Shown piece after piece: positions 1 through 6,821 of a stretch of 26,449 nucleotides of DNA. The stretch is from positions 1 to 26,449 of the forward strand of contig CAOWNX010000001.1 in the NCBI GenBank assembly GCA_948552115.1. The letters run 5' to 3'. The first letter of the stretch is position 1; every line of letters starts with the position of its first letter. The notes beneath the pieces were generated by a model that was not told where the DNA came from, made no database searches, and was given only the letters and a program-made list of their open reading frames with translations. The stretch is from an uncultured Bacilli bacterium. GTDB taxonomy: Bacteria > Bacillota_I > Bacilli_A > RF39 > UBA660. The translations under genes were made by a program, and so were the position numbers.

Positions 1-518
1 GTCTATATTACACGTGTAGAAGAAACAACCAAAGGACCATTTATTTTGTGTTCTAGAAAGCATTATGGATTTGTAAAACGTTTATTTGAAACCTCAATTC
101 CTGAGCTAGTAGATGGAACGATTGAGCTCTATGCTGTTGCAAGGGAAGCAGGATTACGAAGCAAAGTAGCTGTTTATTCGACGAATGAAAAAGTGGATGC
201 CAAAGGAGCTTGTATTGGTGAGAGAGGCAGTCGAATTGTAGTATTTTAAAGGATTTGAATGGAGAAAAGGTCGATCTTATTTTATATCAAGAGGATCCAA
301 GTGAATTTATTAAAGAAGCTTTATCTCCTGCTAAAGGAGTGATTGTTAATATATTAGATCCAATGAAAAAAGAAGCTCTGGCGATTGTACCAAATGATCA
401 ATTATCTTTAGCAATCGGGAAAAAAGGAAGTAACATTAAGCTTGCAAGTCGTTTGACAAAATATAAGATTGAAGTGAAAACATTAGAACAAGTTACTTTG
501 GAAGGTAACCAAGCTTAG
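1..518 (+). CDS. nusA: NusA transcription factor, 3' part, with a one-base frameshift
   Basis: The window opens in frame inside nusA, the transcription elongation and antitermination factor that binds RNA polymerase and nascent RNA. Reading from base 1 gives the end of the S1/KH1 region, including VKRLFE, AREAG and the KH-type GxRGSR motif at about 220-235. That frame then hits TAA at 247-249. The KH2 half continues in another frame from about 240 to 518 (NGEKVD, EALSPAKG, DQLSLAIGKKGSNIKLASRL). Adding one A near 240 would restore the usual RI-x-SILKDLNGEK join with no residue lost. The protein ends just after KH2, as is normal in Bacillota. An essential gene broken by one base is more likely a sequence error or very recent mutation than a real pseudogene. 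The 5' end lies outside the window. rnpM follows after 11 bases. Confidence 0.93.
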
Positions 519-529
519 AAAGGATCTTT

Positions 530-793
530 ATGAAACAACGAAAGATACCGATGCGTACTTGTGTTATTACAAGGGAAACGTGTGAAAAAAAAGATTTAAT
601 TCGTGTTGTACGAACTCCAATTGGAGAAGTAAAAGTAGATTTAACTGGGAAAATGAATGGAAAAGGTGCTTATTTAAAAAAGTCTTTGGAAGTTTTTGAA
701 AAAGCAAAAAAGAGTAAAATTTTGAATCGAGTTTTGGAAGTAGAAGTACCAGAATCTATTTATGAAGAGTTAGAAAGTTTGTTAATTCAATAG
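530..793 (+). CDS. rnpM: YlxR/RnpM family RNA-binding protein (DUF448)
   Basis: This 87-residue basic protein of the YlxR family is encoded between nusA and infB, its standard place in Bacillota. The N-terminus carries the family's signature region (residues 5-30: KIPMRTCVITRE, then KKDLIRVVR), followed by the G-K-x-x-G-K-G-A-Y-L motif near residues 40-50. Family members bind RNA, and B. subtilis YlxR (RnpM) has been reported to bind and modulate RNase P. The start is ATG at 530 behind GAAAGGAT at 519-526. It lies 11 bases after the nusA stop and 16 before infB, so it is co-transcribed with both. The family's usual CxxC-type pair is not obvious here: only C11 and C18 are seen. The family call is firm, the RNase P role is by homology only. 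Confidence 0.9.
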   Translation: MKQRKIPMRTCVITRETCEKKDLIRVVRTPIGEVKVDLTGKMNGKGAYLKKSLEVFEKAKKSKILNRVLEVEVPESIYEELESLLIQ

Positions 794-809
794 AAAGCGA
801 GGAATTTAA

Positions 810-2921
810 ATGAACGTAAAAGAATATGCAGAAAGTGTTAATTTGTCCGTAGCAGAGATTTTAAAAAAGTGTGAAAGTTTGGGAATTGATGTACGTCGTG
901 CAGAAGATTATTTGTCTGATGATGATGTGATTAATTTGGATTTTGCAATTAATTTGATTAGTACTGATCAAGAAGCAACAATTGAAGACGAAGAAAATAT
1001 TGACGGTTTAGTAGAAGATATTATTGAATCAAGTAATCTTCAACATATTCAGGATCATACAAAAAAGCAAAAGTTAAAGAAGAAAAGTGAACTTCAAAGT
1101 AGTAAAGAAGAGTATTTTAATAAACGAAAAGAAATGTATAAACATAAAGAAAAGCTACAACGTAATGAGAGTGATGAAAATGTCGTATTGTATGAGCAAA
1201 ATATGACGGTTTCTGATTTTGCAAATGTTTTGGGAATTAGTGGGACTGATATTATTAAGAAATTGATGAGTCTTGGTCTTATGGTTTCACTAAATCAAGT
1301 CATTGATTTTGAAAATGCTGAAATTGTAGCAATGGATTATGGAAAGACTTTGAAACGAGAAGAAACACAAAATGTAGCAAATTTTGAAGAATATGAAATT
1401 AATGATAAAGAAGAAGATTTGGTGTTGCGTCCTGCTGTTGTAACGATTATGGGACATGTTGATCATGGCAAAACAACCCTTCTCGATTATATTCGAAACA
1501 GTAAGGTTGTGGATAGTGAGTTTGGTGGAATTACACAACATATCGGTGCTTATCAAGTAGAACATAATGGAGGAAAGATTACTTTTATTGATACTCCAGG
1601 ACATGCTGCTTTTACTGAGATGAGAGCAAGAGGAGCAAGTGTTACAGATATTGTTATTATTATTGTTGCTGCTGATGATGGAGTGATGCCTCAAACGAAA
1701 GAAGCGATTGATCATGCTAAATCTGCAAATGTTCCAATTATTGTAGCAGTGAATAAAATAGATAAGCCAGAAGCTAATGTGGAACGAATCATGCAGGAAA
1801 TGAGTGAACATGGAATTACTCCAGAAGCGTGGGGAGGAGAGTATCCTTTTGTTCCAATTAGTGCGATGACTGGAGAAGGAGTCGATTATCTTCTTGAAAC
1901 GATTAATACGATTTGTGAAGTAAATAATTATCAAGCAAATCCAAATCGTTATGCAGTTGGTACAGTTATTGAAAGTAAATTGGATAAAAATATTGGTGGA
2001 GTTGCATCTTTATTAATTCAAAATGGAACGTTACGTTTGGGAGATCCAATTGTTGTTGGAACATTCTTTGGTAAGGTCAGAACTATGAAAAATGATCTTG
2101 GTGTTTCAATTGTAGAAGCAGGTCCATCTACCCCAGTAGAAATTACGGGCATTAGTGATAATCCAAGTGCTGGAGATAAGTTCATGGCGTTTGAAACGGA
2201 AAGTGAAGCAAAGAAAATTGCTGAAAAACGTTATGAACAGAAACGTGCTAATGTTGGTAAGAAAGAAATTGTTTCTTTGGATGATTTATTTTCAAAAATT
2301 AATGCTGGTCAGAAAGAAATTAATGTAGTGTTAAAAGCAGATGTGAGAGGTTCTGAAGAAGCGGTTCGAAATGCACTTGAAAAAATTGATGTGGAAGGCG
2401 TACGAGTTAAGGTAATTCGTAGTGGAATTGGAACGATTACAGAAAGTGATGTCGTTTTAGCGAATGCTTCGGATGCGATTGTGATCGGATTTAATGTTAG
2501 TCCTTCTTCGATTACGAAAGAAGTGGCGAAAGAATATAGTGTAGATATTCGTCTTTATACGATTATTTATAAAGCTGTAGAAGAGATGGAACTTGCAATG
2601 AAAGGATTGTTAGATCCAGAATTTGAAGAAAAAGTTTTAGGTAGTGCAGAGATTCGTAAAATATTTACGTTTAGTAAAGTTGGAAAAATTGCTGGATGCT
2701 ATATAACAGAAGGTATTATGAAAAATGGTGCGAGTGTTCGAGTGATTCGTGATGGTATTATTATTCATGATGGAAAAATTGCTAGTATTCAAAGAGAAAA
2801 AGATACAGTAAAAGAAGTGAAAAAAGGTTTTGAATGTGGAATTACGTTAGAATCTTATAGTGATATTAAAGAGAGAGATATATTAGAAGCTTATGAGATG
2901 GTTGAGGTGAAACACATTTGA
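810..2921 (+). CDS. infB: Translation initiation factor IF-2
   Basis: IF-2 is the GTPase that brings initiator fMet-tRNA to the 30S subunit and promotes subunit joining. The 703-residue protein has two IF2_N-type helical segments (residues about 1-30 and 130-160) separated by a charged, lysine-rich linker. The G domain follows, with G1 GHVDHGKT at 215-222, G3 DTPGH at 261-265 and G4 NKID at 315-318. Domain II and the C-terminal IF-2 domains run to the end. It is at the short end of the family because the variable N-terminal linker is small. The start is ATG at 810, seven bases after GAGGAA. The stop TGA (2919-2921) overlaps a candidate TTG start of rbfA. The antisense reading frame inside it is a shadow. 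Confidence 0.98.
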   Translation: MNVKEYAESVNLSVAEILKKCESLGIDVRRAEDYLSDDDVINLDFAINLISTDQEATIEDEENIDGLVEDIIESSNLQHIQDHTKKQKLKKKSELQSSKEEYFNKRKEMYKHKEKLQRNESDENVVLYEQNMTVSDFANVLGISGTDIIKKLMSLGLMVSLNQVIDFENAEIVAMDYGKTLKREETQNVANFEEYEINDKEEDLVLRPAVVTIMGHVDHGKTTLLDYIRNSKVVDSEFGGITQHIGAYQVEHNGGKITFIDTPGHAAFTEMRARGASVTDIVIIIVAADDGVMPQTKEAIDHAKSANVPIIVAVNKIDKPEANVERIMQEMSEHGITPEAWGGEYPFVPISAMTGEGVDYLLETINTICEVNNYQANPNRYAVGTVIESKLDKNIGGVASLLIQNGTLRLGDPIVVGTFFGKVRTMKNDLGVSIVEAGPSTPVEITGISDNPSAGDKFMAFETESEAKKIAEKRYEQKRANVGKKEIVSLDDLFSKINAGQKEINVVLKADVRGSEEAVRNALEKIDVEGVRVKVIRSGIGTITESDVVLANASDAIVIGFNVSPSSITKEVAKEYSVDIRLYTIIYKAVEEMELAMKGLLDPEFEEKVLGSAEIRKIFTFSKVGKIAGCYITEGIMKNGASVRVIRDGIIIHDGKIASIQREKDTVKEVKKGFECGITLESYSDIKERDILEAYEMVEVKHI

Positions 2922-3257
2922 ATTAAATTAAAGCGAATTGAAGCAGAACTTAATCGAACAATTTCAGATATTTTACTACAAGAATCAACGGATGATTTAA
3001 TGAAATCGATTACAATTACGGGTAGTGAAATTGCTCCAGATTTATCTTTTGCGAAAGTTTATTTTACTAGTTTAAGTGAAATAGATCATAAGCAACTTGA
3101 AAAGGAAATGGATGAAGCAAAAGATTTTGTAAGAAAGTTTGTGGCGGAACGAATGGATTTGCGTCAGACTCCAAAATTAAAATTTGTTTATGATGAGTCG
3201 ATTGAATATGGTAATCGAATTGAAAAGATTATCACAGAAATGAAAAAAGAAGATTAG
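2918..3257 (+). CDS. rbfA: Ribosome-binding factor A, frame disturbed at its start
   Basis: RbfA binds the 30S subunit and helps 16S rRNA 5'-end maturation and cold adaptation. The reading frame 2922-3257 encodes a complete-looking RbfA: KLKRIEAELNRTISDIL, then ITGSEIAPDLSFAKVYFT, with RMDLRQTPKLKFVYDESIEYG near the C-terminus. The first ATG in this frame is at 3000, which would delete the first helix, so it is not the true start. The best start is TTG at 2918, seven bases after GAGGTGA (2904-2910) and overlapping the infB TGA. From TTG the frame needs one base removed near 2921 to run on into ATT-AAA-TTA. The alternatives are a rare ATT start at 2922 or a one-base error. The protein would be about 112 residues, normal for the family. 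A terminator follows at 3277. Confidence 0.9.
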
Positions 3258-3276
3258 ATGGTTAAACTGATAAAAT

Positions 3277-3315
3277 AAATGTAGATACGTAAAAAAGATG
3301 TGTTTACATTTTTTT
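3277..3315 (+). terminator. Rho-independent terminator after rbfA
   Basis: A 14-base-pair stem pairs 3277-3290 with 3298-3311. Seven outer Watson-Crick pairs (AAATGTA/TACATTT) are followed by pairs that include three G-U wobbles. The loop is AAAAAAG and a T run reaches 3315. It closes the nusA-rnpM-infB-rbfA operon. Confidence 0.7.
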
Positions 3316-3344
3316 ATGTTATTTTATATTTAGGAGGAAGAAAT

Positions 3345-3544
3345 ATGCATAGAATGAGAACCCTAGAGGAAAAGAAAAAAATATTTCTGTTCCAGCTTTA
3401 AGTGATTTGCAGCAACATAAAAATGGAAAAGGTTTATTAATTCCAGTTTTTCTTCTTTTAATCATTCATAATCGAACGCTGGATATCGATGGTTATACGT
3501 TTCATGAAAATGAGATACAACCATGCCTAAAATTAAAACTTTAA
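3345..3544 (+). pseudogene. Small unknown gene (about 66 aa) with a one-base frameshift in an A run
   Basis: A strong ribosome-binding site, AGGAGG at 3332-3337, precedes ATG at 3345 with ideal spacing. As written, the frame stops after 18 codons (TAA at 3399-3401). One more A in the A run at about 3374-3380 would join it to an open frame running to TAA at 3542-3544. The joined product would begin MHRMRTLEEKKK, continue NISVPALSDLQQHKNGKGLL, have a short hydrophobic patch (IPVFLLLII) and end QPCLKLKL. I do not recognise it. It sits between the rbfA terminator and the truB promoter. It could instead be a genuine 18-codon leader peptide, but the strong ribosome-binding site and the long open second frame favour a small real gene with an indel. 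Confidence 0.5.
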
Positions 3545-3567
3545 TTTTTTATATTTTGTTTCAATGG

Positions 3568-3573
3568 TATAAT
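3568..3573 (+). promoter_or_regulatory. Promoter -10 for truB
   Basis: A perfect TATAAT lies 20 bases before the truB ATG. The -35 position is only a T-rich stretch (around 3545-3550). GGAG at 3583-3586 is the ribosome-binding site. Confidence 0.55.
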
Positions 3574-3593
3574 AGAGTTATTGGAGTTTTTTT

Positions 3594-4451
3594 ATGAATG
3601 GAATTATAGTGATTGATAAACCTAGGTATTTTACAAGTCGTGATGTTGTAAATAAAGTTTCTCATCTTTTGCATACAAAAAAGATAGGTCATACGGGCAC
3701 TTTAGATCCTTTAGCTACTGGAGTATTGGTACTATGTGTCGGAGATTATACAAAATTTGTAGCAAAGTTAACAAATCATGATAAGGAGTATTTGGTCGGG
3801 TTTCGATTTGGAAGGGAAACTGATACATTAGATTGTACAGGTAATGTGTTGCAAGAAAGTAATATTATTCCAAGTAAAGAGAAATTGAAATCAGTTCTTT
3901 CTACGTTTATTGGGCCTCAAAAGCAAGAAGTTCCTATTTATTCTGCTAAGAAAATAAATGGGAAAAAGTTATATGAGTATGCGAGGGAAAAAAAGGAAGT
4001 TGAGTTGCCAATTCAGAATATTGAAGTTTATGATATTCGATTACTTCAGTATTGTAATGGAGAAGGAACTTTCCTTGTAACTGTATCTAAGGGAACTTAT
4101 ATTCGAAGTCTCGTTCGAGATATTAGTTATCGACTTGGAACGGTTGGTGAAATGACAAGCTTACGGAGAATGAAATTAGGTCAATATGATATCAATCAGG
4201 CTATTACATTGGGTGATATCGAAGCAGGAACTTTTGCATTACAAGATTTTCGTTCTTTTTTATCTTATCAAAAATATGAAGCTAGTAAGGAAGATTTGAT
4301 CAAAATTGCTCATGCCAATGAATTATATTGCAATCAAGAAAGTGAATATGTGCTTGTTACTTATCAAGAGAAAGAGATTGCTTTGTATCAAAGACATGAA
4401 AATCGTTATAAGCCAATTCTTTTATTTGACAAAGAATGTTCTTTTCTTTAG
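3594..4451 (+). CDS. truB: tRNA pseudouridine(55) synthase
   Basis: TruB converts U55 to pseudouridine in the T-loop of tRNAs. This 285-residue protein begins with the family N-terminus GIIVIDKP (residues 3-10), then KIGHTGTLDPLATGVL, in which D38 is the catalytic aspartate. Further family marks are the YLVGFRFGRETDTLDCTG segment, the K-K-x-N-G-K-K-L-Y-E-Y-A-R segment near residues 120-135, and GTYIRSLVRDI around 165-175. The C-terminal part is a short PUA-like extension of normal length. The start ATG is supported by GGAG eight bases upstream and the -10 box at 3568. In many Bacillota ribF follows truB. Here an unrelated 143-residue protein follows instead. Confidence 0.97.
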   Translation: MNGIIVIDKPRYFTSRDVVNKVSHLLHTKKIGHTGTLDPLATGVLVLCVGDYTKFVAKLTNHDKEYLVGFRFGRETDTLDCTGNVLQESNIIPSKEKLKSVLSTFIGPQKQEVPIYSAKKINGKKLYEYAREKKEVELPIQNIEVYDIRLLQYCNGEGTFLVTVSKGTYIRSLVRDISYRLGTVGEMTSLRRMKLGQYDINQAITLGDIEAGTFALQDFRSFLSYQKYEASKEDLIKIAHANELYCNQESEYVLVTYQEKEIALYQRHENRYKPILLFDKECSFL

Positions 4452-4479
4452 AATAGATGTCAACTTTTGAGGTAGAAAT

Positions 4480-4911
4480 ATGGAAAAATCAAATTTATTT
4501 TTGTTTTATGGAATTGGAAGTGTAGGAAAGACGAGAGAGTATTCGTTTCGAAGTGAGAATTATTTAAATCCACTTCATTTGCAAAATACGTTATCGATTC
4601 CTTTGATTACTTCTGTGACTGTTCGTGGATATCTTTCCAAAAAAAAGTGTAAGAATGATTTGTTTTCTATTTATGTAGGAAAGGAATTGTTTTTGAATGA
4701 GAAAAATGAATATTATATTGATAAATATGATTTGGATGTTTCTTCTTTGGAACGTTTTCAAAAGGAAGGCTTTGAGCGAGTTTGTTTGTTAAATTATAAA
4801 AAGTATGATTTTGTTTTGGTTGGACTTCAAAAGGAAGATAAGGTAGTTCCAGATTATTATTCTTTGAAACGAGAGATGTTTCGATTAAAGAAATTAGAAC
4901 AAGTATTTTAA
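4480..4911 (+). CDS. Unknown 143-residue soluble protein
   Basis: I do not recognise this protein. It has no signal peptide or membrane segment. It is rich in Lys, Glu, Phe and Tyr, with a YGIGSVGKT segment near residues 10-18 that superficially recalls a P-loop but lacks the full GxxxxGK[ST] spacing and context. The middle (residues 45-110) alternates short hydrophobic strands with charged turns, suggesting a small mixed alpha/beta fold. ATG 4480 has GAGGT eight bases upstream. The gene starts 28 bases after truB with no promoter or terminator between, so it is probably co-transcribed with truB. It occupies the place where ribF is commonly found. A terminator follows directly. Confidence 0.7.
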   Translation: MEKSNLFLFYGIGSVGKTREYSFRSENYLNPLHLQNTLSIPLITSVTVRGYLSKKKCKNDLFSIYVGKELFLNEKNEYYIDKYDLDVSSLERFQKEGFERVCLLNYKKYDFVLVGLQKEDKVVPDYYSLKREMFRLKKLEQVF

Positions 4912-4912
4912 G

Positions 4913-4944
4913 AAAGAACCTAGTAATTTGTTGTTCTTTTTTTT
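4913..4944 (+). terminator. Terminator after the 143-aa gene
   Basis: A seven-base-pair stem AAAGAAC (4913-4919) / GTTCTTT (4933-4939) is followed by a T run to 4944. The T run flows directly into the next promoter's TATAAT. Confidence 0.65.
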
Positions 4945-4949
4945 ATAAT
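4944..4949 (+). promoter_or_regulatory. Promoter -10 for the deacetylase gene
   Basis: TATAAT begins at the last T of the preceding terminator's T run. The predicted transcription start falls at the AGGTGA ribosome-binding site (4956-4961), so the leader would be only about ten bases. Confidence 0.5.
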
Positions 4950-4965
4950 AATTTTAGGTGAGTTT

Positions 4966-6666
4966 ATGAGAAAGTTGAAAAAAGGGGTTAAAGTGTGTTT
5001 GTTTTTTTTGTTTTTTCTTCTTTTTGGTGTGATTTCTTATTTTGGGTATCAATATTATTTAAAGGAAAAGGAATTCAAACAGGTAGAAGAGATTCGCTTG
5101 CATTATGCTTCTTCCGTAATGGTTCGAAATGATGCCAAAATTTATCAATCGTTAGATTCTTCTTATCCAATTATAGGAAATTTGGCAAAAGATTATTCGT
5201 TTGATTTAGAAGAAATAGAAATTTCGAAGAGCAATCAGACATATTTTAAAATTAAGGATTCTAGCTATTATGTATTTTATGAAGATGTGACTCCAATAGA
5301 TAAAAGTGAAAGAAAAACAATTCCAGATTATTATGTGCCGCTTTCAAAAGAGATTTCAACATTGGGAGATATGAATTTTTTTCAAGATGGGGAAGAGGTG
5401 TTAACGATATTACAACCTCTTACATTATCTGTGTTGTATGCGGATGAAATATTTTATTATGTGAGTTATTTTGAAGATATTTTTGGAGTAAAAAAAGATG
5501 AAGTAGAGGCAAGTGAGAAGGAACCTTTGGAAGAAGAAGCTTCTTTTGTATCGGTCATTTCTTTTGCTGAGGAGAAGAGTGATTGCAAATCTAATTCTTG
5601 TATTACTGTGGAGAAAGAAAAGGAATTTTTAAAAGTTTTATCAGATCAAAAAAAATATACGATTTCTGAGATGGAATATATTTCTTGGTTAAATGGGACT
5701 TTACGTTTAAAACCTGGAGCTATTTATATAGAGCAAAAGGATAGTAGTGAGCAAAGAGTTTCTTTGTTTCAAGAATATGGTTTTTTATTTGGAAGTTCTG
5801 AGCTATTAAAGTTTGTTGATAATAATCAAACAACTAAAAAGGATACAAAAATAGATTCTATTAATCGATATGTGATTCATCAAAATACAACTGAAGAACA
5901 TATGAAAAAAATTATGAATGGAGAGACAATAGTTATTGAGAATCCGAAATCTACGACTGTGATAAAAGGTCTTCCTGATATTAATGCGAAAGCAACTCAT
6001 ATTGCAGTATTAAATTATCATTTCTTTTATAATTCGGAAGCTCAAGAAGTTTGTAATGAAGGGAATTGTTTGGATGTTAAGAATTTTCGAGAACAATTGG
6101 AATATTTAAAGAAAAATCAATATAAGACGTTAACGATGGAAGAGTATCGAGCTTGGATATATGGGGAAATTGAACTTCCAGCAAGAAGTGTGTTACTTAC
6201 AATTGATGATGGAGCAATGGGAACGGGAAAACATAATGGAAATAAGTTAATCCCTTTACTGGAAGAGTATCAAATGCATGCAACTTTATTTTTGATTAGT
6301 GGTTGGTGGAGTGTAGATAATTATCAATCTGAATATTTGGATATTGAAAGCCATACTTATGATATGCATCAGGAACGAGTTTGTTCCAATCAGCCAAGAG
6401 GAGCTAAAATGCTTTGTTCTTCTAAAGAAGAAGTATTACAAGACTTACGTTTATCTATTGAAAGAACTGGTTCTAGTACAGCTTTTTGTTTTCCTTTTTA
6501 TGCTTATAATGATTTGGCAATTCAAAGTTTAAAAGAGGTTGGATTTAAACTTGCTTTTATAGGAGGATCTTATAAATCTAGTCGAGGTAATGATAAGTAT
6601 AAGATTCCAAGATATCCAATTCATAAAACAACTTCATTGGAACAGTTTATGAATATGATTCATTAA
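4966..6666 (+). CDS. Membrane-anchored polysaccharide deacetylase (NodB/CE4)
   Basis: This 566-residue protein probably removes acetyl groups from a cell-wall or surface polysaccharide outside the membrane. A positively charged start (MRKLKKGVK) precedes one membrane segment (residues about 10-30). Residues 45-330 are an acidic, serine-rich extracytoplasmic region of unknown fold containing a Cys pair (KSDCKSNSC). The CE4 domain follows: LNYHFF near residue 350, motif 1 TIDDG at 412-416, and the metal-binding histidine motif HTYDMH at 463-468. The two histidines are five residues apart, versus four in the classic HxxxH motif, so the pair that binds metal is uncertain. The C-terminal region has the expected FCFPFYAYND and GFKLAF elements. 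The start is set by AGGTGA four bases upstream. The substrate cannot be inferred. Confidence 0.9.
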   Translation: MRKLKKGVKVCLFFLFFLLFGVISYFGYQYYLKEKEFKQVEEIRLHYASSVMVRNDAKIYQSLDSSYPIIGNLAKDYSFDLEEIEISKSNQTYFKIKDSSYYVFYEDVTPIDKSERKTIPDYYVPLSKEISTLGDMNFFQDGEEVLTILQPLTLSVLYADEIFYYVSYFEDIFGVKKDEVEASEKEPLEEEASFVSVISFAEEKSDCKSNSCITVEKEKEFLKVLSDQKKYTISEMEYISWLNGTLRLKPGAIYIEQKDSSEQRVSLFQEYGFLFGSSELLKFVDNNQTTKKDTKIDSINRYVIHQNTTEEHMKKIMNGETIVIENPKSTTVIKGLPDINAKATHIAVLNYHFFYNSEAQEVCNEGNCLDVKNFREQLEYLKKNQYKTLTMEEYRAWIYGEIELPARSVLLTIDDGAMGTGKHNGNKLIPLLEEYQMHATLFLISGWWSVDNYQSEYLDIESHTYDMHQERVCSNQPRGAKMLCSSKEEVLQDLRLSIERTGSSTAFCFPFYAYNDLAIQSLKEVGFKLAFIGGSYKSSRGNDKYKIPRYPIHKTTSLEQFMNMIH

Positions 6667-6691
6667 AGAGTGATTTTATCATTCTTTTTTT
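6665..6691 (+). terminator. Terminator after the deacetylase gene
   Basis: The stem AGAGTGAT (6667-6674) / ATCATTCT (6678-6685) has one wobble pair, a TTT loop, and a T run to 6691. It begins at the stop codon. Confidence 0.7.
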
Positions 6692-6728
6692 GAAAGAATT
6701 TTTGTTTTAAAAATAGTAATTTTCTAGA

Positions 6729-6753
6729 TATAATATATAAATATATGATAAAA
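6729..6753 (+). promoter_or_regulatory. Candidate promoter of the lectin-fold surface protein gene
   Basis: TATAAT at 6729-6734 sits in an extremely A+T-rich stretch with a second -10-like TAAAAT about 15 bases downstream. No good -35 is visible. Either start would give a leader of 60-80 bases, far longer than at other genes here. Confidence 0.4.
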
Positions 6754-6783
6754 TTGGTGTTACAAAAGAGAAAAAGTATGTAG

Positions 6784-6821
6784 AAACTACTAAACTTAGA
6801 AGTAAGGATAGTGGTTTTTTT
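6784..6821 (+). promoter_or_regulatory. Terminator-like leader hairpin ending one base before the start codon
   Basis: AAACTACT (6784-6791) can pair with AGTGGTTT (6810-6817), with one wobble. The T run 6815-6821 runs right up to the ATG at 6822. The only ribosome-binding-site-like sequence, AAGGAT (6804-6809), lies in the loop. This could be an attenuator or a translation-control hairpin. Confidence 0.45.

Noticed and set aside
235..255. Programmed -1 frameshift in nusA
   Set aside because: T-TTT-AAA is present, but not in the phase required for slippage from the upstream frame, and NusA is not known to use frameshifting.
1290..1934. 214-codon open frame on the minus strand
   Set aside because: It lies wholly inside infB, whose GTPase motifs are unmistakable. 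Its product is Asn/Ser/Ile-rich nonsense typical of an antisense shadow.
2919..2921. Mycoplasma-type code in which TGA means tryptophan
   Set aside because: TGA ends infB, the YfhO-like, lectin-fold, RDD and aminopeptidase genes at the expected places, and tryptophans are TGG.
4507..4535. P-loop ATPase motif in the 143-residue protein
   Set aside because: YGIGSVGKT lacks a preceding hydrophobic strand of the right type, and no Walker B or other motif is present in this short protein.
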